A stretch of 33,785 bases of DNA from Photobacterium lucens (GCF_009873615.1 NZ_SSMG01000268.1:1-33785); one strand, 5' to 3'; counted from the stretch's first letter, positions 1 through 13,800 are shown. Program-made: numbers and translations. The notes: generated by a model from the sequence alone, not told the origin.

Positions 1-828
1 ATCCTACTTGGTCGCCAGGTTGGTATCCCTTACATCATCGTGTTCATGAACAAGTGTGACATGGTTGATGACGAAGAACTACTAGAACTAGTAGAAATGG
101 AAGTTCGTGAACTTCTATCTGAGTACGAATTCCCAGGCGACGACTGCCCAGTAATCATGGGTTCTGCACTTGGCGCACTAAACGGCGAAGAGCAGTGGGA
201 AGCTAAGATCATCGAACTAGCTGAAGCTCTAGATTCTTACATCCCAGAGCCAGAGCGTGCGATCGATCGTCCGTTCATCCTTCCAATCGAAGACGTATTC
301 TCAATCCAAGGCCGTGGTACAGTAGTAACTGGTCGTGTTGAGCAAGGTATCATCACTGTAGGTGACGAAGTAGAAATCGTTGGTATCAAGCCAACTACTA
401 AGACTACTTGTACTGGTGTTGAGATGTTCCGTAAGCTTCTTGACGAAGGCCGTGCTGGTGAGAACGTTGGTGTTCTACTACGTGGTACTAAGCGTGACGA
501 AGTTGAGCGTGGTCAAGTACTAGCTAAGCCTGGTTCAATCACTCCACACACAACTTTCACTTCAGAAATCTACGTTCTGTCTAAAGATGAAGGTGGTCGT
601 CACACTCCATTCTTCAAAGGTTACCGTCCACAGTTCTACTTCCGTACAACTGACGTAACTGGTACTATCGAGCTACCAGAAGGCGTAGAAATGGTAATGC
701 CTGGTGATAACATCTCTATGACTGTTACTCTAATCGCTCCTATCGCGATGGACGAAGGTCTACGTTTTGCTATCCGTGAAGGTGGCCGTACAGTTGGTGC
801 TGGTGTTGTTGCAACTATCATTGCTTAA
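1..828 (+). CDS. tuf: Elongation factor Tu (3' part; start lies outside the window)
   Basis: EF-Tu is the GTPase that carries aminoacyl-tRNA to the ribosomal A site in the cytoplasm. The reading frame is open from base 1 and encodes about 275 residues, against roughly 394 for the family, so some 119 N-terminal residues (P-loop and switch regions) are missing at the window edge. The guanine-specificity motif NKCD is visible near bases 49-60. Domain 2 follows, with [10 protein letters not shown], and then domain 3 with [19 protein letters not shown]. The coding sequence ends [10 protein letters not shown]. Codon use is strongly biased, as expected of a very highly expressed gene. The position just upstream of secE matches the tufB copy of E. 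coli. No tRNA gene is seen between tuf and secE. A strong terminator follows. Identity is certain; which tuf copy it is rests on context. Confidence 0.98.
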   Translation: MLLGRQVGIPYIIVFMNKCDMVDDEELLELVEMEVRELLSEYEFPGDDCPVIMGSALGALNGEEQWEAKIIELAEALDSYIPEPERAIDRPFILPIEDVFSIQGRGTVVTGRVEQGIITVGDEVEIVGIKPTTKTTCTGVEMFRKLLDEGRAGENVGVLLRGTKRDEVERGQVLAKPGSITPHTTFTSEIYVLSKDEGGRHTPFFKGYRPQFYFRTTDVTGTIELPEGVEMVMPGDNISMTVTLIAPIAMDEGLRFAIREGGRTVGAGVVATIIA

Positions 829-870
829 GTTGCTGCAAAGCCGTCGAATTTAATTTGACGACAGTACACA

Positions 871-900
871 AAAAAGGGCATCATTTGATGCCCTTTTTCT
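871..900 (+). terminator. Rho-independent terminator after tuf
   Basis: A-tract, then GGGCATCA, a two-base loop and TGATGCCC, then a run of five T. The stem is a perfect 8 bp, extendable by A-T pairs to 13 bp. It separates tuf from secE-nusG, so secE probably has its own promoter. Confidence 0.92.
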
Positions 901-957
901 ACACTTTAATATAAAAACGTGTGTTTTTTGTTCAAGTGTTAGAAATGAAATTTCGTA

Positions 958-1030
958 AGATGAAGTTTTTTACTAATGTTATTAGAGGGTTACTCCTTTT
1001 TCTTCATCTAAGACCTCGCAATAGCGGGGT
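958..1030 (+). other. Structured 5' leader candidate upstream of secE
   Basis: Two potential helices lie between the tuf terminator and secE. AGATGAAG (958-965) can pair with CTTCATCT (1002-1009). Directly after it ACCTCGC (1013-1019) pairs with GCGGGGT (1024-1030) over an AATA loop, followed by TATTTTCG. The second resembles a weak terminator. No convincing -35/-10 pair was found for secE: TTCAAG (931) and TAAGAT (956) have a long 19-base spacer. Function unknown. Confidence 0.35.
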
Positions 1031-1069
1031 TATTTTCGTCTAAATTAAGACTAGTTACAGGTTGGTTGT

Positions 1070-1447
1070 ATGAATGCGAATGCCGAAAACCAAGAAAGCG
1101 AAAGCAAAATGGATGGCCTGAAATGGGTCGTAGTTTTTGCTTTGCTAGCTGCTGCTGTGGTTGGTAATTACCTGTACAGTGATGTTTCTGTTGTGTTGCG
1201 CACATCTGCAGTAATTGCTCTTGTAGCCGTTGCTGGGATCACCGCTGCATTTACAGCAAAAGGTAAAGCCGCGATTCGTTTTGCAAGTGAGTCGCGCATG
1301 GAAGTCCGCAAGGTGGTATGGCCTACTCGTCAGGAAGCTACGCAGACAACCTTTATCGTTCTAGCAGTCACTGTAGTGATGGCGTTAGCCCTTTGGGGTA
1401 TCGACGGCATTATGGTCCGTTTAGTGCGCCTAGTTACCGGCGTGTGA
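1070..1447 (+). CDS. secE: Preprotein translocase subunit SecE
   Basis: SecE is the inner-membrane subunit that clamps SecY in the Sec protein-export channel. The predicted protein has 125 residues, the long gamma-proteobacterial form with three membrane segments: about residues 19-36, 43-62 and 94-115. Before the last segment is the conserved cytoplasmic amphipathic helix with EVRKVVWPTRQEATQTT, the signature of the family. The ATG at 1070 gives the expected N terminus; its ribosome-binding site is weak (AGG in acaggttggttgt). The gene is followed after 11 bases by nusG, the standard secE-nusG pair. Identity is secure. Confidence 0.97.
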   Translation: MNANAENQESESKMDGLKWVVVFALLAAAVVGNYLYSDVSVVLRTSAVIALVAVAGITAAFTAKGKAAIRFASESRMEVRKVVWPTRQEATQTTFIVLAVTVVMALALWGIDGIMVRLVRLVTGV

Positions 1448-1458
1448 GGTAAGAATTC

Positions 1459-2004
1459 ATGAGCGAAGCTCCAAAAAAACGATGGTATGTAGTACAGGCT
1501 TTTTCTGGTTTTGAAGGCCGAGTTGCACAGTCACTGCGCGAGCATATCAAAATGCACGGTATGGAAGAGCACTTTGATGAAGTTCTTGTACCTACTGAAG
1601 AAGTAGTTGAAGTACGTGCAGGCCAACGCCGCAAGAGCGAGCGTAAGTTCTTCCCAGGTTACGTGCTAGTAAACATGGTAATGAACGACGAGACATGGCA
1701 CCTAGTACGCAGTATTCCACGTGTTATGGGCTTCATTGGCGGTACATCTGATCGTCCAGCTCCGATTTCTGATAAAGAAGCGGACGCGATCCTAAACCGT
1801 CTACAGCAAGCTAGTGAGTCTCCTGTTCATAAGACAGTATTTGAACCAGGTGAAGTGGTACGTGTGACTGATGGTCCATTTGCTGACTTCAATGGTACAA
1901 TTGAATCAGTTGATTACGATAAGAGCCGTGTTAAGGTTTCTGTATCGATCTTTGGTCGTGCAACACCAGTAGAACTAGAGTTCGGTCAAGTCGAAAAGAA
2001 CTGA
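1459..2004 (+). CDS. nusG: Transcription termination/antitermination factor NusG
   Basis: NusG binds the RNA polymerase clamp, suppresses pausing, assists Rho-dependent termination and links polymerase to the ribosome through S10. The 181 residues match the E. coli length. The N-terminal NGN domain starts with [21 protein letters not shown] and contains [11 protein letters not shown] short linker leads to the C-terminal KOW domain (about 125-181) with [19 protein letters not shown]. The start has a Shine-Dalgarno sequence (GAGGTAAG) formed by the end of secE, so the two genes are probably co-transcribed and translationally linked. The next gene, rplK, has its own promoter 22 bases after the stop codon. 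Confidence 0.98.
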   Translation: MSEAPKKRWYVVQAFSGFEGRVAQSLREHIKMHGMEEHFDEVLVPTEEVVEVRAGQRRKSERKFFPGYVLVNMVMNDETWHLVRSIPRVMGFIGGTSDRPAPISDKEADAILNRLQQASESPVHKTVFEPGEVVRVTDGPFADFNGTIESVDYDKSRVKVSVSIFGRATPVELEFGQVEKN

Positions 2005-2025
2005 TCAAATTCTGTTCAAGTTGTA

Positions 2026-2054
2026 TTGTCAGGGGCGTGGAATTAAGCTATAAT
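2026..2054 (+). promoter_or_regulatory. Sigma70 promoter of rplK-rplA
   Basis: TTGTCA (2026-2031), a 17-base spacer and a perfect TATAAT (2049-2054). Transcription would start near 2061, leaving a leader of about 70 bases before rplK. This is the best-matching promoter in the window. Confidence 0.88.
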
Positions 2055-2063
2055 TTCGCGCCC
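2033..2063 (+). repeat. Inverted repeat overlapping the rplK -10 box
   Basis: GGGCGTGGAATTA (2033-2045) and TAATTTCGCGCCC (2051-2063) are reverse complements at 11 of 13 positions, with a five-base loop, and are followed by TTTCGTT. The right arm contains most of the TATAAT box. In RNA from nusG it would be a terminator-like hairpin; in DNA it frames the -10. Confidence 0.7.
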
Positions 2064-2129
2064 TTTCGTTAGACGGGGAGTCTGTTTGTTTAAAAATAGA
2101 CGTTTGAACCCAAATTTAGGTAAATAGCA
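2061..2129 (+). promoter_or_regulatory. rplK mRNA leader, probable L1 autoregulation site
   Basis: A leader of about 70 bases between the promoter and rplK contains AGAC-GGGGA-GTCT (hairpin near 2072-2084). It ends with a sparse ribosome-binding site ahead of ATG at 2130. In E. coli L1 represses the L11 operon through this leader; assigning the same role here is by position and not from a recognised motif. Confidence 0.45.
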
Positions 2130-2558
2130 ATGGCTAAAAAAGTAGAAGCTTACATCAAGCTGCAAGTTGCAGCTGGTATGGCAAACCCTAGTCCACCAGT
2201 TGGTCCAGCACTTGGTCAACACGGTGTTAACATCATGGAATTCTGTAAAGCGTTCAACGCTAAGACTGACTCTCTAGAGAAAGGTCTTCCAACTCCAGTT
2301 GTTATCACAGTATACAGCGACCGTTCTTTCACGTTCGTAACTAAGACTCCACCTGCAGCAGTTCTTCTGCTTAAAGCAGCTGGCCTTAAGTCTGGTTCAG
2401 GTCGTCCAAACACTGAGAAAGTAGGTACTGTAACTGACGCTCAGATCCAAGAGATCGCTGAGACTAAAGCTGCAGACATGACTGGTGCTGATATTGAAGC
2501 TATGAAGCGTTCAATTGCTGGTACTGCTCGCTCAATGGGCCTAGTGGTAGAGGGTTAA
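2130..2558 (+). CDS. rplK: 50S ribosomal protein L11
   Basis: L11 forms the GTPase-associated centre of the large subunit together with 23S rRNA helices 43/44, and is needed for the RelA stringent response. It has 142 residues, the normal length. The proline-rich N-terminal segment [26 protein letters not shown] is the family signature, and the C-terminal rRNA-binding domain contains [13 protein letters not shown]. It is the first gene of the L11 operon and is separated from rplA by four bases, so the two are translated from one message. Identity is certain. Confidence 0.99.
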   Translation: MAKKVEAYIKLQVAAGMANPSPPVGPALGQHGVNIMEFCKAFNAKTDSLEKGLPTPVVITVYSDRSFTFVTKTPPAAVLLLKAAGLKSGSGRPNTEKVGTVTDAQIQEIAETKAADMTGADIEAMKRSIAGTARSMGLVVEG

Positions 2559-2562
2559 TAAG

Positions 2563-3267
2563 ATGGCTAAACTGACTAAGCGCATGCGCGTTATCCGTGA
2601 AAAAGTTGATGCTACTCGTGAGTACGAAATCAACGAAGCTGTTGCTCTTCTTAAAGAACTAGCTACTGCTAAATTCAATGAAAGCGTTGACGTTGCTGTT
2701 AACCTAGGCATTGACGCACGTAAATCTGACCAAAACGTACGTGGTGCAACTGTACTACCAAACGGTACTGGTCGTGATATCCGTGTTGCTGTGTTCACTC
2801 AAGGTGCTAACGCAGAAGCTGCTAAAGAAGCTGGTGCTGATCTAGTGGGTATGGAAGATCTTGCTGAGCAAGTTAAGAAAGGCGAAATGAACTTTGACGT
2901 AGTTATCGCATCTCCAGATGCAATGCGCGTTGTTGGTCAACTAGGTACTATCCTAGGTCCTCGCGGTCTTATGCCAAACCCTAAAGTTGGTACTGTAACT
3001 CCTAACGTTGCTGAAGCAGTTAAGAATGCTAAAGCTGGTCAGGTTCGTTACCGTAACGACAAAAACGGCATCATCCACACTACTATCGGTAAAGTGGACT
3101 TTGAAGCCGCTCAACTACAAGAGAACTTAGAAGCTCTTCTAGTTGCACTGAAGAAAGCTAAGCCTTCTTCAGCTAAAGGTACTTTCATTAAGAAAGTAAG
3201 CATCTCTACTACAATGGGTGCAGGCGTAGCGTTAGATCAGAACTCTCTGAAAACTAACGTAGCGTAA
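2563..3267 (+). CDS. rplA: 50S ribosomal protein L1
   Basis: L1 forms the mobile stalk at the E site that moves deacylated tRNA out of the ribosome, and in enterobacteria represses translation of its own operon. The protein has 234 residues, as in E. coli. The signature [19 protein letters not shown] is seen at about residues 127-145, and the C terminus holds [10 protein letters not shown]. The start follows the rplK stop by four bases, with AGGG as ribosome-binding site, which favours translational coupling. The stop codon is a TAATAA pair. The next promoter overlaps the end of this transcript. Confidence 0.99.
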   Translation: MAKLTKRMRVIREKVDATREYEINEAVALLKELATAKFNESVDVAVNLGIDARKSDQNVRGATVLPNGTGRDIRVAVFTQGANAEAAKEAGADLVGMEDLAEQVKKGEMNFDVVIASPDAMRVVGQLGTILGPRGLMPNPKVGTVTPNVAEAVKNAKAGQVRYRNDKNGIIHTTIGKVDFEAAQLQENLEALLVALKKAKPSSAKGTFIKKVSISTTMGAGVALDQNSLKTNVA

Positions 3268-3270
3268 TAA

Positions 3271-3299
3271 TTTGCAGAAGCGATAAGTTAGTGTATAAT
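3271..3299 (+). promoter_or_regulatory. Sigma70 promoter of rplJ-rplL-rpoB-rpoC
   Basis: TTTGCA (3271-3276), a 17-base spacer and TATAAT (3294-3299), placed immediately after the rplA stop. It leaves a leader of about 195 bases before rplJ, as in E. coli. Confidence 0.85.
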
Positions 3300-3317
3300 T
3301 TGTCGCTTCCGAATTCG

Positions 3318-3415
3318 TGGCTGGGGCTAATTGCTTGCAGTTAGCCTCCGTCAAAGACCGTAGGTGTTCTTCGGAACTTAATAATTCACCTACGTAGACG
3401 GTGCCAGAACATGAT
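3318..3415 (+). ncRNA. Ribosomal protein L10 leader (L10-L12 autoregulatory element)
   Basis: The leader contains a hairpin GGCTAA (3325-3330) / TTAGCC (3341-3346). It is followed by CCGTC (3348-3352), AAAGACCGTAGG, a variable hairpin, CTTAAT, CCTACGTA and GACGG (3397-3401). This is the conserved L10 leader architecture, in which the L10(L12)4 complex binds and represses translation of rplJ-rplL when free L10 is in excess. CCGTC pairs with GACGG to close the domain. The match to the E. coli leader is visible by eye. Confidence 0.9.
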
Positions 3416-3502
3416 TGATGTATGTCTTTCTTGGATCTGCGCCGTAAGACTCTCCTGCTATTTTGGCAGTGAGTGGTGTAAAACAATCCAGGAGCAAATC
3501 CA

Positions 3503-3997
3503 ATGGCATTAAATCTTCAAGACAAAAAAGCAATTGTTGCTGAAGTCAACGAAGCTGCCAACGGTGCACTTTCTGCTGTTGTTGCTGACTCTCGCGGTGT
3601 TACTGTGGGTGCGATGACTACTTTACGTAAGCAAGCTCGTGAAGCTGGCGTATACGTGAAAGTTGTTCGTAACACACTAGCACGCCGTGCAGTTGAAGGT
3701 ACTGATTTCGAATGTCTTAAAGACGTTTTCGTTGGTCCTTCACTAATCGGTTTCTCTAACGAGCACCCAGGTGCTGCAGCGCGTCTTTTCAAAGACTTCG
3801 CTAAAGAGAACAAAGATTTCGAGATCAAAGCAGCTGCATTTGAAGGCGCTGTTGCAAACGTTGAAGTACTAGCAACTCTACCAACTTACGACGAAGCTAT
3901 CGCACGCCTAATGATGTGCATGAAAGAAGCGTCTGCTGGTAAACTTGTACGTACTATCGCTGCAGTACGTGATCAGAAAGAAGAAGCTGCTGCTTAA
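3503..3997 (+). CDS. rplJ: 50S ribosomal protein L10
   Basis: L10 is the base of the flexible stalk that anchors L7/L12 dimers to the 50S subunit and recruits translation factors. The 164 residues agree with the family. The N-terminal rRNA-binding domain contains [20 protein letters not shown] and [14 protein letters not shown]. The C-terminal helix, about residue 130 onward, binds the L7/L12 dimers. The ribosome-binding site AGGAG is eight bases before the ATG and lies at the end of the autoregulatory leader. Cotranscribed with rplL, 59 bases downstream. Confidence 0.99.
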   Translation: MALNLQDKKAIVAEVNEAANGALSAVVADSRGVTVGAMTTLRKQAREAGVYVKVVRNTLARRAVEGTDFECLKDVFVGPSLIGFSNEHPGAAARLFKDFAKENKDFEIKAAAFEGAVANVEVLATLPTYDEAIARLMMCMKEASAGKLVRTIAAVRDQKEEAAA

Positions 3998-4056
3998 TTG
4001 CAAAGTTTTATCTGATTACTATTTAAACTTATTGTTGACTTTTAAAGAGAATTGTT

Positions 4057-4422
4057 ATGTCTATCACTAACGAGCAAATCCTAGACGCAGTTGCAGAAAT
4101 GTCTGTAATGCAAGTTGTTGAACTAATCGAAGCTATGGAAGAGAAGTTCGGTGTTACTGCTGCAGCTGCAGTTGTAGCAGGCGGCGCAGCTGCAGAAGCA
4201 GCTGAAGAGCAAACTGAATTCGACGTAATCCTAACTGCTGCTGGCGCTAACAAAGTTGCTGTAATCAAAGCAGTACGTGGCGCAACTGGCCTAGGTCTTA
4301 AAGAAGCTAAAGCTGTAGTAGACGGCGCTCCAGCACCTCTAAAAGAAGGCGTTGAGAAAGCTGAAGCTGAAGCTCTTAAAGCTCAACTAGAAGAAGCTGG
4401 TGCTTCTGTTGAAATCAAATAA
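4057..4422 (+). CDS. rplL: 50S ribosomal protein L7/L12
   Basis: L7/L12 is the multi-copy acidic stalk protein that stimulates EF-Tu and EF-G GTPase activity. It has 121 residues in three parts: an N-terminal dimerisation domain (about 1-35), an Ala-rich hinge (about 36-53) and a C-terminal globular domain with the conserved [20 protein letters not shown]. The ribosome-binding site is AAAGAG. The end of the gene is followed by an attenuator-like hairpin that would set the lower expression of rpoBC relative to the stalk protein. Confidence 0.99.
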   Translation: MSITNEQILDAVAEMSVMQVVELIEAMEEKFGVTAAAAVVAGGAAAEAAEEQTEFDVILTAAGANKVAVIKAVRGATGLGLKEAKAVVDGAPAPLKEGVEKAEAEALKAQLEEAGASVEIK

Positions 4423-4455
4423 TCATTATTTGATTTCCTAGCCTTTTAGGCTATT

Positions 4456-4485
4456 GGCTGGTGGCAAATTGCCACCGGCCTTTTT
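4456..4485 (+). terminator. Attenuator between rplL and rpoB
   Basis: GGCTGGTGGCAA (4456-4467) and TTGCCACCGGCC (4469-4480) form a 12-bp stem with one G-T pair, followed by TTTTT. It has the shape of a full intrinsic terminator inside the operon. In E. coli a partial terminator at this position reduces transcription into rpoBC about five-fold; the same role is inferred here. Confidence 0.88.
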
Positions 4486-4540
4486 GCGCTGTAGGGTAGT
4501 GGTATTTTTCACCTTGTTTTGTATCCACTGTCTAGCAAAA

Positions 4541-4615
4541 AATGACTCTGATGTCACCGAGTCATTCCTACACATAAACAAAGTTTAGTCTCTACCCCCG
4601 TTTGTTTTGGGGTAG
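4541..4615 (+). other. Two stem-loops in the rpoB leader, possible RNA processing site
   Basis: AATGACTC (4541-4548) pairs with GAGTCATT (4559-4566). Further on, CTACCCC (4592-4598) pairs with GGGGTAG (4609-4615). In E. coli RNase III cuts the message between rplL and rpoB; these stems are candidate equivalents. No protein partner can be inferred. Confidence 0.5.
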
Positions 4616-4647
4616 TTTGGATCACTTATCAGCGATCTGAGGAACCT

Positions 4648-8673
<4,026 letters not shown>

Positions 8674-8720
8674 GCCTAGGTTAGTCACCTATACTTATTA
8701 GTTACTCCGGTATAAATATG

Positions 8721-8744
8721 AAGGCGCCAGTAGACTGGCGCCTT
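8721..8744 (+). other. Strong hairpin in the rpoB-rpoC spacer
   Basis: AAGGCGCCAG (8721-8730) and CTGGCGCCTT (8735-8744) are perfect complements over a TAGA loop. Only three T follow the stem's inner G-C part, so full termination is unlikely. A role in message stability, processing or pausing between the two large subunits is possible. Confidence 0.75.
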
Positions 8745-8754
8745 TATGGGTCAA

Positions 8755-8767
8755 CTCCTCACAGGAG
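8755..8767 (+). promoter_or_regulatory. Ribosome-binding site of rpoC inside a small hairpin
   Basis: CTCCT (8755-8759) is complementary to the Shine-Dalgarno AGGAG (8763-8767), with a three-base loop. AGGAG is six bases before the GTG at 8774 and so decides that start. The hairpin would mask the site unless it is opened by the ribosome leaving rpoB or by another factor. Confidence 0.6.
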
Positions 8768-8773
8768 CCGAAT

Positions 8774-11700
8774 GTGAAAGACTTACTTAAGTTTCTGAAA
8801 GCACAACATAAGACCGAAGAATTTGATGCAATCAAAATCGGTCTAGCTTCACCTGACATGATCCGTTCATGGTCTTTTGGTGAAGTTAAGAAGCCAGAAA
8901 CAATCAACTATCGTACCTTCAAGCCTGAGCGTGACGGTCTTTTCTGTGCACGTATCTTTGGCCCGGTAAAAGACTACGAGTGTCTTTGTGGCAAGTACAA
9001 GCGCCTGAAGCACCGTGGTGTTATCTGTGAAAAATGTGGTGTTGAAGTTACTCAGACCAAAGTACGTCGTGAGCGTATGGGTCACATTGAGCTTGCTTCA
9101 CCTGTTGCTCACATCTGGTTCTTAAAGTCACTGCCATCTCGTATCGGTCTGTTAATGGACATGCCACTACGTGATATCGAGCGTGTACTTTACTTCGAAT
9201 CATATGTAGTAATCGAACCAGGTATGACCAACCTTGAGCGTAGCCAGCTGCTTTCTGAAGAGCAGTACTTGGATGCACTTGAAGAGTGGGGCGATGAGTT
9301 CGACGCTAAGATGGGCGCAGAAGCGGTTAAAGCACTTTTAGGTAACATGGACCTAAGCGCTGAAATCGAAAACATGCGTGAAGAGTTAGAAGAAACTAAC
9401 TCTGAAACTAAGCGTAAGAAGCTAACTAAGCGTCTTAAGCTAGTTGAAGCTTTCCTACAGTCAGGTAACAACCCAGAGTGGATGATCCTGTCTGTACTGC
9501 CAGTTCTACCGCCGGATCTACGTCCGTTGGTACCACTAGACGGCGGCCGTTTCGCGACTTCAGATCTAAACGATCTTTACCGTCGTGTAATCAACCGTAA
9601 CAACCGTCTGAAGCGTCTTTTAGACCTGGCTGCTCCTGATATTATCGTACGTAACGAAAAGCGTATGCTTCAGGAATCTGTTGATGCATTACTAGATAAC
9701 GGTCGTCGTGGCCGCGCTATCACTGGCTCTAACAAGCGTCCTCTGAAATCTCTTGCTGATATGATCAAGGGTAAACAAGGTCGTTTCCGTCAGAACCTTC
9801 TTGGTAAGCGTGTAGACTACTCAGGTCGTTCTGTTATCACAGTAGGTCCATACCTACGTCTGCATCAGTGTGGTCTTCCTAAGAAGATGGCACTAGAGCT
9901 ATTTAAGCCATTCATCTACGGTAAGCTAGAGACTCGTGGTCTTGCGACGACAATCAAAGCTGCTAAGAAGATGGTTGAGCGTGAAGAAGCAGTAGTTTGG
10001 GATATCCTAGACGAAGTTATTCGCGAACACCCAGTAATGCTTAACCGTGCACCAACACTGCACCGTCTAGGTATTCAGGCGTTTGAACCAATCCTAATCG
10101 AAGGTAAAGCGATTCAGCTTCACCCACTTGTGTGTGCGGCATACAACGCCGACTTCGATGGTGACCAGATGGCGGTTCACTTGCCGTTGACTCTTGAAGC
10201 ACAGCTTGAAGCCCGTGCGCTTATGATGTCAACAAACAACATTCTTTCACCTGCATCAGGTGATCCGATCATCGTACCTTCTCAGGACGTTGTATTGGGT
10301 CTTTACTACATGACGCGTGAGAAAATCAACGCGAAAGGTGAAGGCATGTACCTTGCTGGACCAGCTGAAGCTGAGAAAGCATACCGTACTAAGATGGCAG
10401 AGCTTCACGCTCGCGTTAAAGTACGTATCACAGAATACGTGAAAGACGAGCAGGGTAACCTAGTTGAGAAAACTGAACTAGTTGATACTACTGTTGGTCG
10501 TGCAATGCTATGGCCTATCGTACCGAAAGGTCTGCCATACAGCCTTGTGAACACTGAAGCACTAGGTAAGAAGCAAATTTCTAAGCTTCTTAACACTTGT
10601 TACCGTGAATTGGGCATGAAAGATACTGTTATCTTCGCTGACCAAATCATGTACACAGGTTTTGCTTACGCTGCACTTTCTGGTGTATCTGTTGGTATCG
10701 ACGATATGGTTGTACCTGCAGCTAAATACACTAAGATCGCAGAAGCTGAAGCAGAAGTTGCTGAAATTCAAGAGCAGTTCCAGTCAGGTCTTGTAACTGC
10801 TGGTGAACGTTACAACAAAGTTATCGATATCTGGGCGACAGCGAACGAACAAGTTGCTAAAGCGATGATGGATAACCTGTCTTTCGACACAGTTATTAAC
10901 CGTGACGGTGAAGAAGAGCAGCAAAAATCGTTCAACAGCGTATACATGATGGCCGACTCTGGTGCTCGTGGTTCTGCAGCTCAGATTCGTCAGCTTGCTG
11001 GTATGCGTGGTCTGATGGCTAAGCCGGATGGCTCAATCATCGAAACACCGATCACAGCGAACTTCCGTGAAGGTCTAAACGTACTACAGTACTTTATCTC
11101 TACTCACGGTGCTCGTAAGGGTCTTGCGGATACCGCACTTAAGACAGCGAACTCAGGTTACCTGACTCGTCGTCTAGTAGACGTTGCTCAAGACGTTGTT
11201 GTTACAACTGATGACTGTGGCACTCACGCAGGTATCACTATGATGCCTCTAATCGAGGGTGGTGATGTTAAAGAGCAACTAGGTGACCGCGTACTTGGTC
11301 GTGTTGTTGCTGAAGACGTTCTAAAACCTGGTACTGAAGAAGTTCTAGCACCTCGTAACACGCTTCTTGATGAGAAGTGGTGTGAGATCCTAGAAGCGAA
11401 TTCTGTAGACCAAGTTAAAGTACGTTCTGTTGTAACGTGTGAGAATGACTTCGGTTGTTGTAAGTTCTGTTACGGTCGTGACCTTGCTCGCGGTCACTTG
11501 GTTAACGCTGGTGAAGCAGTGGGTGTTGTTGCTGCTCAGTCAATCGGTGAACCAGGTACACAGCTTACAATGCGTACGTTCCACATCGGTGGTGCGGCAT
11601 CAGCAGCGGCAGCAGATAATAGCGTTGTAGTGAAAACTACAGGTTCTATGAAGCTGCACAATGCTAAGTTCGTAACCAACAATGCAGGTAAGCTTGTAGT

Positions 11701-12991
11701 AACATCTCGTGCTGCTGAATTAACCATCATTGATGAGTTCGGCCGTACTAAAGAGAACTACAAACTAACTTACGGTACGATCCTGAACAAGGGTGACGGT
11801 GCAGAAGTTGTTGCTGGTGAAACAGTAGCAAACTGGGAAGCGCACACCATGCCAATCATCACTGAAGTGGCAGGTCGCATCCAGTTCGTTGACATGATCG
11901 ACGGCGTAACAGTTTCTCGTCAAACAGATGATCTAACTGGTCTATCTTCAAGCGAAGTAACTGATGCAGCAGCACGTCCAGCAGCAGGTAAAGATATGCG
12001 TCCAGCTATCAAACTTGTTGATGAAGATGGTAACGATGTAATGATCCCTGGTACTGAAATGCCAGCTCAATACTTCCTACCAGGTAAGGCGATTGTTCAG
12101 CTTGACGACGGCGCTATGGTTGGTATCGGTGATACGCTTGCACGTATCCCGCAAAAATCTGGCGGTAACAAGGATATCACGGGTGGTCTACCACGCGTTG
12201 CTGACTTGTTCGAAGCTCGTAAGCCTAAAGAGCCTGCGATCCTTGCTGAAATTACAGGTACTGTATCTTTCGGTAAAGAGACTAAAGGTAAGCGTCGTTT
12301 GATCATCACTCCAGCTGAAGGTCAACCGTACGAAGAGATGATCCTGAAGCACCGTCAGCTTAACGTTTTCGAAGGCGAAAAAGTTGAGAAGGGCGATGTA
12401 ATTGCAGATGGTCCAGAAACTCCGCACGATATTCTACGTCTACGTGGCGTACACGCAGTAGCTGAATACATCGTGAACGAGGTTCAGGAAGTTTACCGTC
12501 TACAAGGCGTTAAGATTAACGATAAGCACATTGAAACTATCGTTCGTCAGATGCTACGTAAGGTAACTATCACAGCAGCAGGTGATTCTGAGTTCCTAGA
12601 AGGCGAGCAAGTTGAATTCTCTCGCGTAACGATTGCTAACCGTCAGCTTGAAGCTGAAGGTAAGACACCTGCAAGTTACTCTCGTGACTTACTAGGTATC
12701 ACTAAAGCATCGCTTGCGACTGAGTCATTCATCTCTGCTGCATCGTTCCAGGAAACAACGCGCGTACTAACAGAAGCTGCGGTTTCTGGTAAGCGTGATG
12801 ACCTACGTGGTCTGAAAGAAAACGTAATCGTGGGTCGTCTGATCCCAGCGGGTACTGGTTTCTCTTACCACCAACGTCGTCAACAGCAGCGTGACGTTGA
12901 GCTTGAGCCTGTAGCACCACAAGTGGATGCAGAGCAAGCTTCTCAAGATCTTGCAGCGCTACTAAACGCAGGTCTTAACGACGAGAATTAA
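8774..12991 (+). CDS. rpoC: DNA-directed RNA polymerase subunit beta'
   Basis: The beta' subunit holds the catalytic Mg and the clamp. It has 1405 residues against 1407 in E. coli. The start is GTG, as in E. coli; the nearby ATG at 8772 is stopped at once by TGA. The first zinc site is [19 protein letters not shown] at about residues 70-88. The catalytic loop NADFDGDQM is near residue 458. The bridge helix and trigger loop follow ([20 protein letters not shown]). The second zinc site includes [11 protein letters not shown], near residue 890. The last residues are rich in Gln, Glu and Ala. A terminator follows. Confidence 0.99.
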   Translation: MKDLLKFLKAQHKTEEFDAIKIGLASPDMIRSWSFGEVKKPETINYRTFKPERDGLFCARIFGPVKDYECLCGKYKRLKHRGVICEKCGVEVTQTKVRRERMGHIELASPVAHIWFLKSLPSRIGLLMDMPLRDIERVLYFESYVVIEPGMTNLERSQLLSEEQYLDALEEWGDEFDAKMGAEAVKALLGNMDLSAEIENMREELEETNSETKRKKLTKRLKLVEAFLQSGNNPEWMILSVLPVLPPDLRPLVPLDGGRFATSDLNDLYRRVINRNNRLKRLLDLAAPDIIVRNEKRMLQESVDALLDNGRRGRAITGSNKRPLKSLADMIKGKQGRFRQNLLGKRVDYSGRSVITVGPYLRLHQCGLPKKMALELFKPFIYGKLETRGLATTIKAAKKMVEREEAVVWDILDEVIREHPVMLNRAPTLHRLGIQAFEPILIEGKAIQLHPLVCAAYNADFDGDQMAVHLPLTLEAQLEARALMMSTNNILSPASGDPIIVPSQDVVLGLYYMTREKINAKGEGMYLAGPAEAEKAYRTKMAELHARVKVRITEYVKDEQGNLVEKTELVDTTVGRAMLWPIVPKGLPYSLVNTEALGKKQISKLLNTCYRELGMKDTVIFADQIMYTGFAYAALSGVSVGIDDMVVPAAKYTKIAEAEAEVAEIQEQFQSGLVTAGERYNKVIDIWATANEQVAKAMMDNLSFDTVINRDGEEEQQKSFNSVYMMADSGARGSAAQIRQLAGMRGLMAKPDGSIIETPITANFREGLNVLQYFISTHGARKGLADTALKTANSGYLTRRLVDVAQDVVVTTDDCGTHAGITMMPLIEGGDVKEQLGDRVLGRVVAEDVLKPGTEEVLAPRNTLLDEKWCEILEANSVDQVKVRSVVTCENDFGCCKFCYGRDLARGHLVNAGEAVGVVAAQSIGEPGTQLTMRTFHIGGAASAAAADNSVVVKTTGSMKLHNAKFVTNNAGKLVVTSRAAELTIIDEFGRTKENYKLTYGTILNKGDGAEVVAGETVANWEAHTMPIITEVAGRIQFVDMIDGVTVSRQTDDLTGLSSSEVTDAAARPAAGKDMRPAIKLVDEDGNDVMIPGTEMPAQYFLPGKAIVQLDDGAMVGIGDTLARIPQKSGGNKDITGGLPRVADLFEARKPKEPAILAEITGTVSFGKETKGKRRLIITPAEGQPYEEMILKHRQLNVFEGEKVEKGDVIADGPETPHDILRLRGVHAVAEYIVNEVQEVYRLQGVKINDKHIETIVRQMLRKVTITAAGDSEFLEGEQVEFSRVTIANRQLEAEGKTPASYSRDLLGITKASLATESFISAASFQETTRVLTEAAVSGKRDDLRGLKENVIVGRLIPAGTGFSYHQRRQQQRDVELEPVAPQVDAEQASQDLAALLNAGLNDEN

Positions 12992-13010
12992 TTCTCAGCG
13001 TAATTGATTT

Positions 13011-13039
13011 AAAAGGCATCCTTCGGGGTGCCTTTTTTA
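13011..13039 (+). terminator. Terminator after rpoC
   Basis: AAAAGGCATCC, a TTC loop and GGGGTGCC followed by six T. It ends the rpoBC transcript. About 125 further bases with no gene precede the stop codon of rsd on the other strand. Confidence 0.9.
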
Positions 13040-13164
13040 TTGCCTGTAATAAAGCAATTATCAAATAAATAGCTGGTGGATGCTTAAGATAAGAAGAACA
13101 AGAGAAGAGTTTATAATGAAGTGGCAGCATGACGACGCTGCCACAATATTAAGGTTGGTGGTTT

Positions 13165-13650
13165 CTATGCGCCAGGCGGGCAGGATAGACTGTCGCTGAT
13201 AAGCTCAATGAGTTTATCTTCTAACCCAAAGCGAAGTTCCATAAGCTCACCGACTTTTGATAAATCATCATCAAAATGAGAGAGCAGATCATCATCCTTT
13301 ATTGAATGGTATCGGTCATGGAAATTGAGCAGTGGATCGGTGGTTAGGGTAATTTTGGCGTAGAGTGCAGAAATTTCTTCGGTAGGTGAATAACCTGTTT
13401 GATGCCAGCGTTCCATTACGCTATCGTAAATTTTGAAGTGACCTGCTGAAATGTAATCAACAAGGGCTTCATTAAATAACGTCAGTTGAGATGCGGTTGG
13501 AAGTTGGCGGTTTTTGGCCGCTTCAGTTGGGGAAAGACCTGCAAGTTTACAGTAATCGATAAGCAGTTGTTGACGCATCATCAGCCATTGATCAATGACG
13601 TCATTATGACCGCCCCATTCTTTTTTGACTTGTTCGAATTTACTAAGCAT
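13165..13650 (-). CDS. rsd: Regulator of sigma D (Rsd/AlgQ family)
   Basis: Rsd binds the housekeeping sigma factor RpoD in stationary phase, and in E. coli also touches HPr and SpoT. The protein is 161 residues from the ATG at 13650. A GTG two codons upstream (13656) is in frame, but GAGGA lies seven bases from the ATG and only one base from the GTG, so the ATG is preferred. Family features seen are the N-terminal helix, MMRQQLLIDYCKLAG, the block FNEALVDYISAGHFKIYDSVMERW, and FGLEDKLIELI near the end. The rsd-nudC-hemE order is the same as in E. coli. It is transcribed towards the rpoC terminator and away from nudC. Confidence 0.93.
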   Translation of the reverse strand: MLSKFEQVKKEWGGHNDVIDQWLMMRQQLLIDYCKLAGLSPTEAAKNRQLPTASQLTLFNEALVDYISAGHFKIYDSVMERWHQTGYSPTEEISALYAKITLTTDPLLNFHDRYHSIKDDDLLSHFDDDLSKVGELMELRFGLEDKLIELISDSLSCPPGA

Positions 13651-13800
13651 GAGCACGTCCTCATGATCTTGTCTGTATCGTGAAAGCGATAGACTTTGAT
13701 CCTTCTCTTTATAAAGAGATCTCGTTATTCGGATAACTACTTCGTTTCAACTTTAGATTGCCAGTAATTAATAGCTCCTGCAAGGAAGAAAGTAATAAAA

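Noticed and set aside
829-1069. tRNA gene between tuf and secE, as found in related genomes
   Set aside because: No cloverleaf or CCA end could be found; only a terminator and a possible leader hairpin are present.
13486-13683. 65-codon + strand frame over the start of rsd
   Set aside because: It is antisense to rsd and lacks a ribosome-binding site and any family resemblance.
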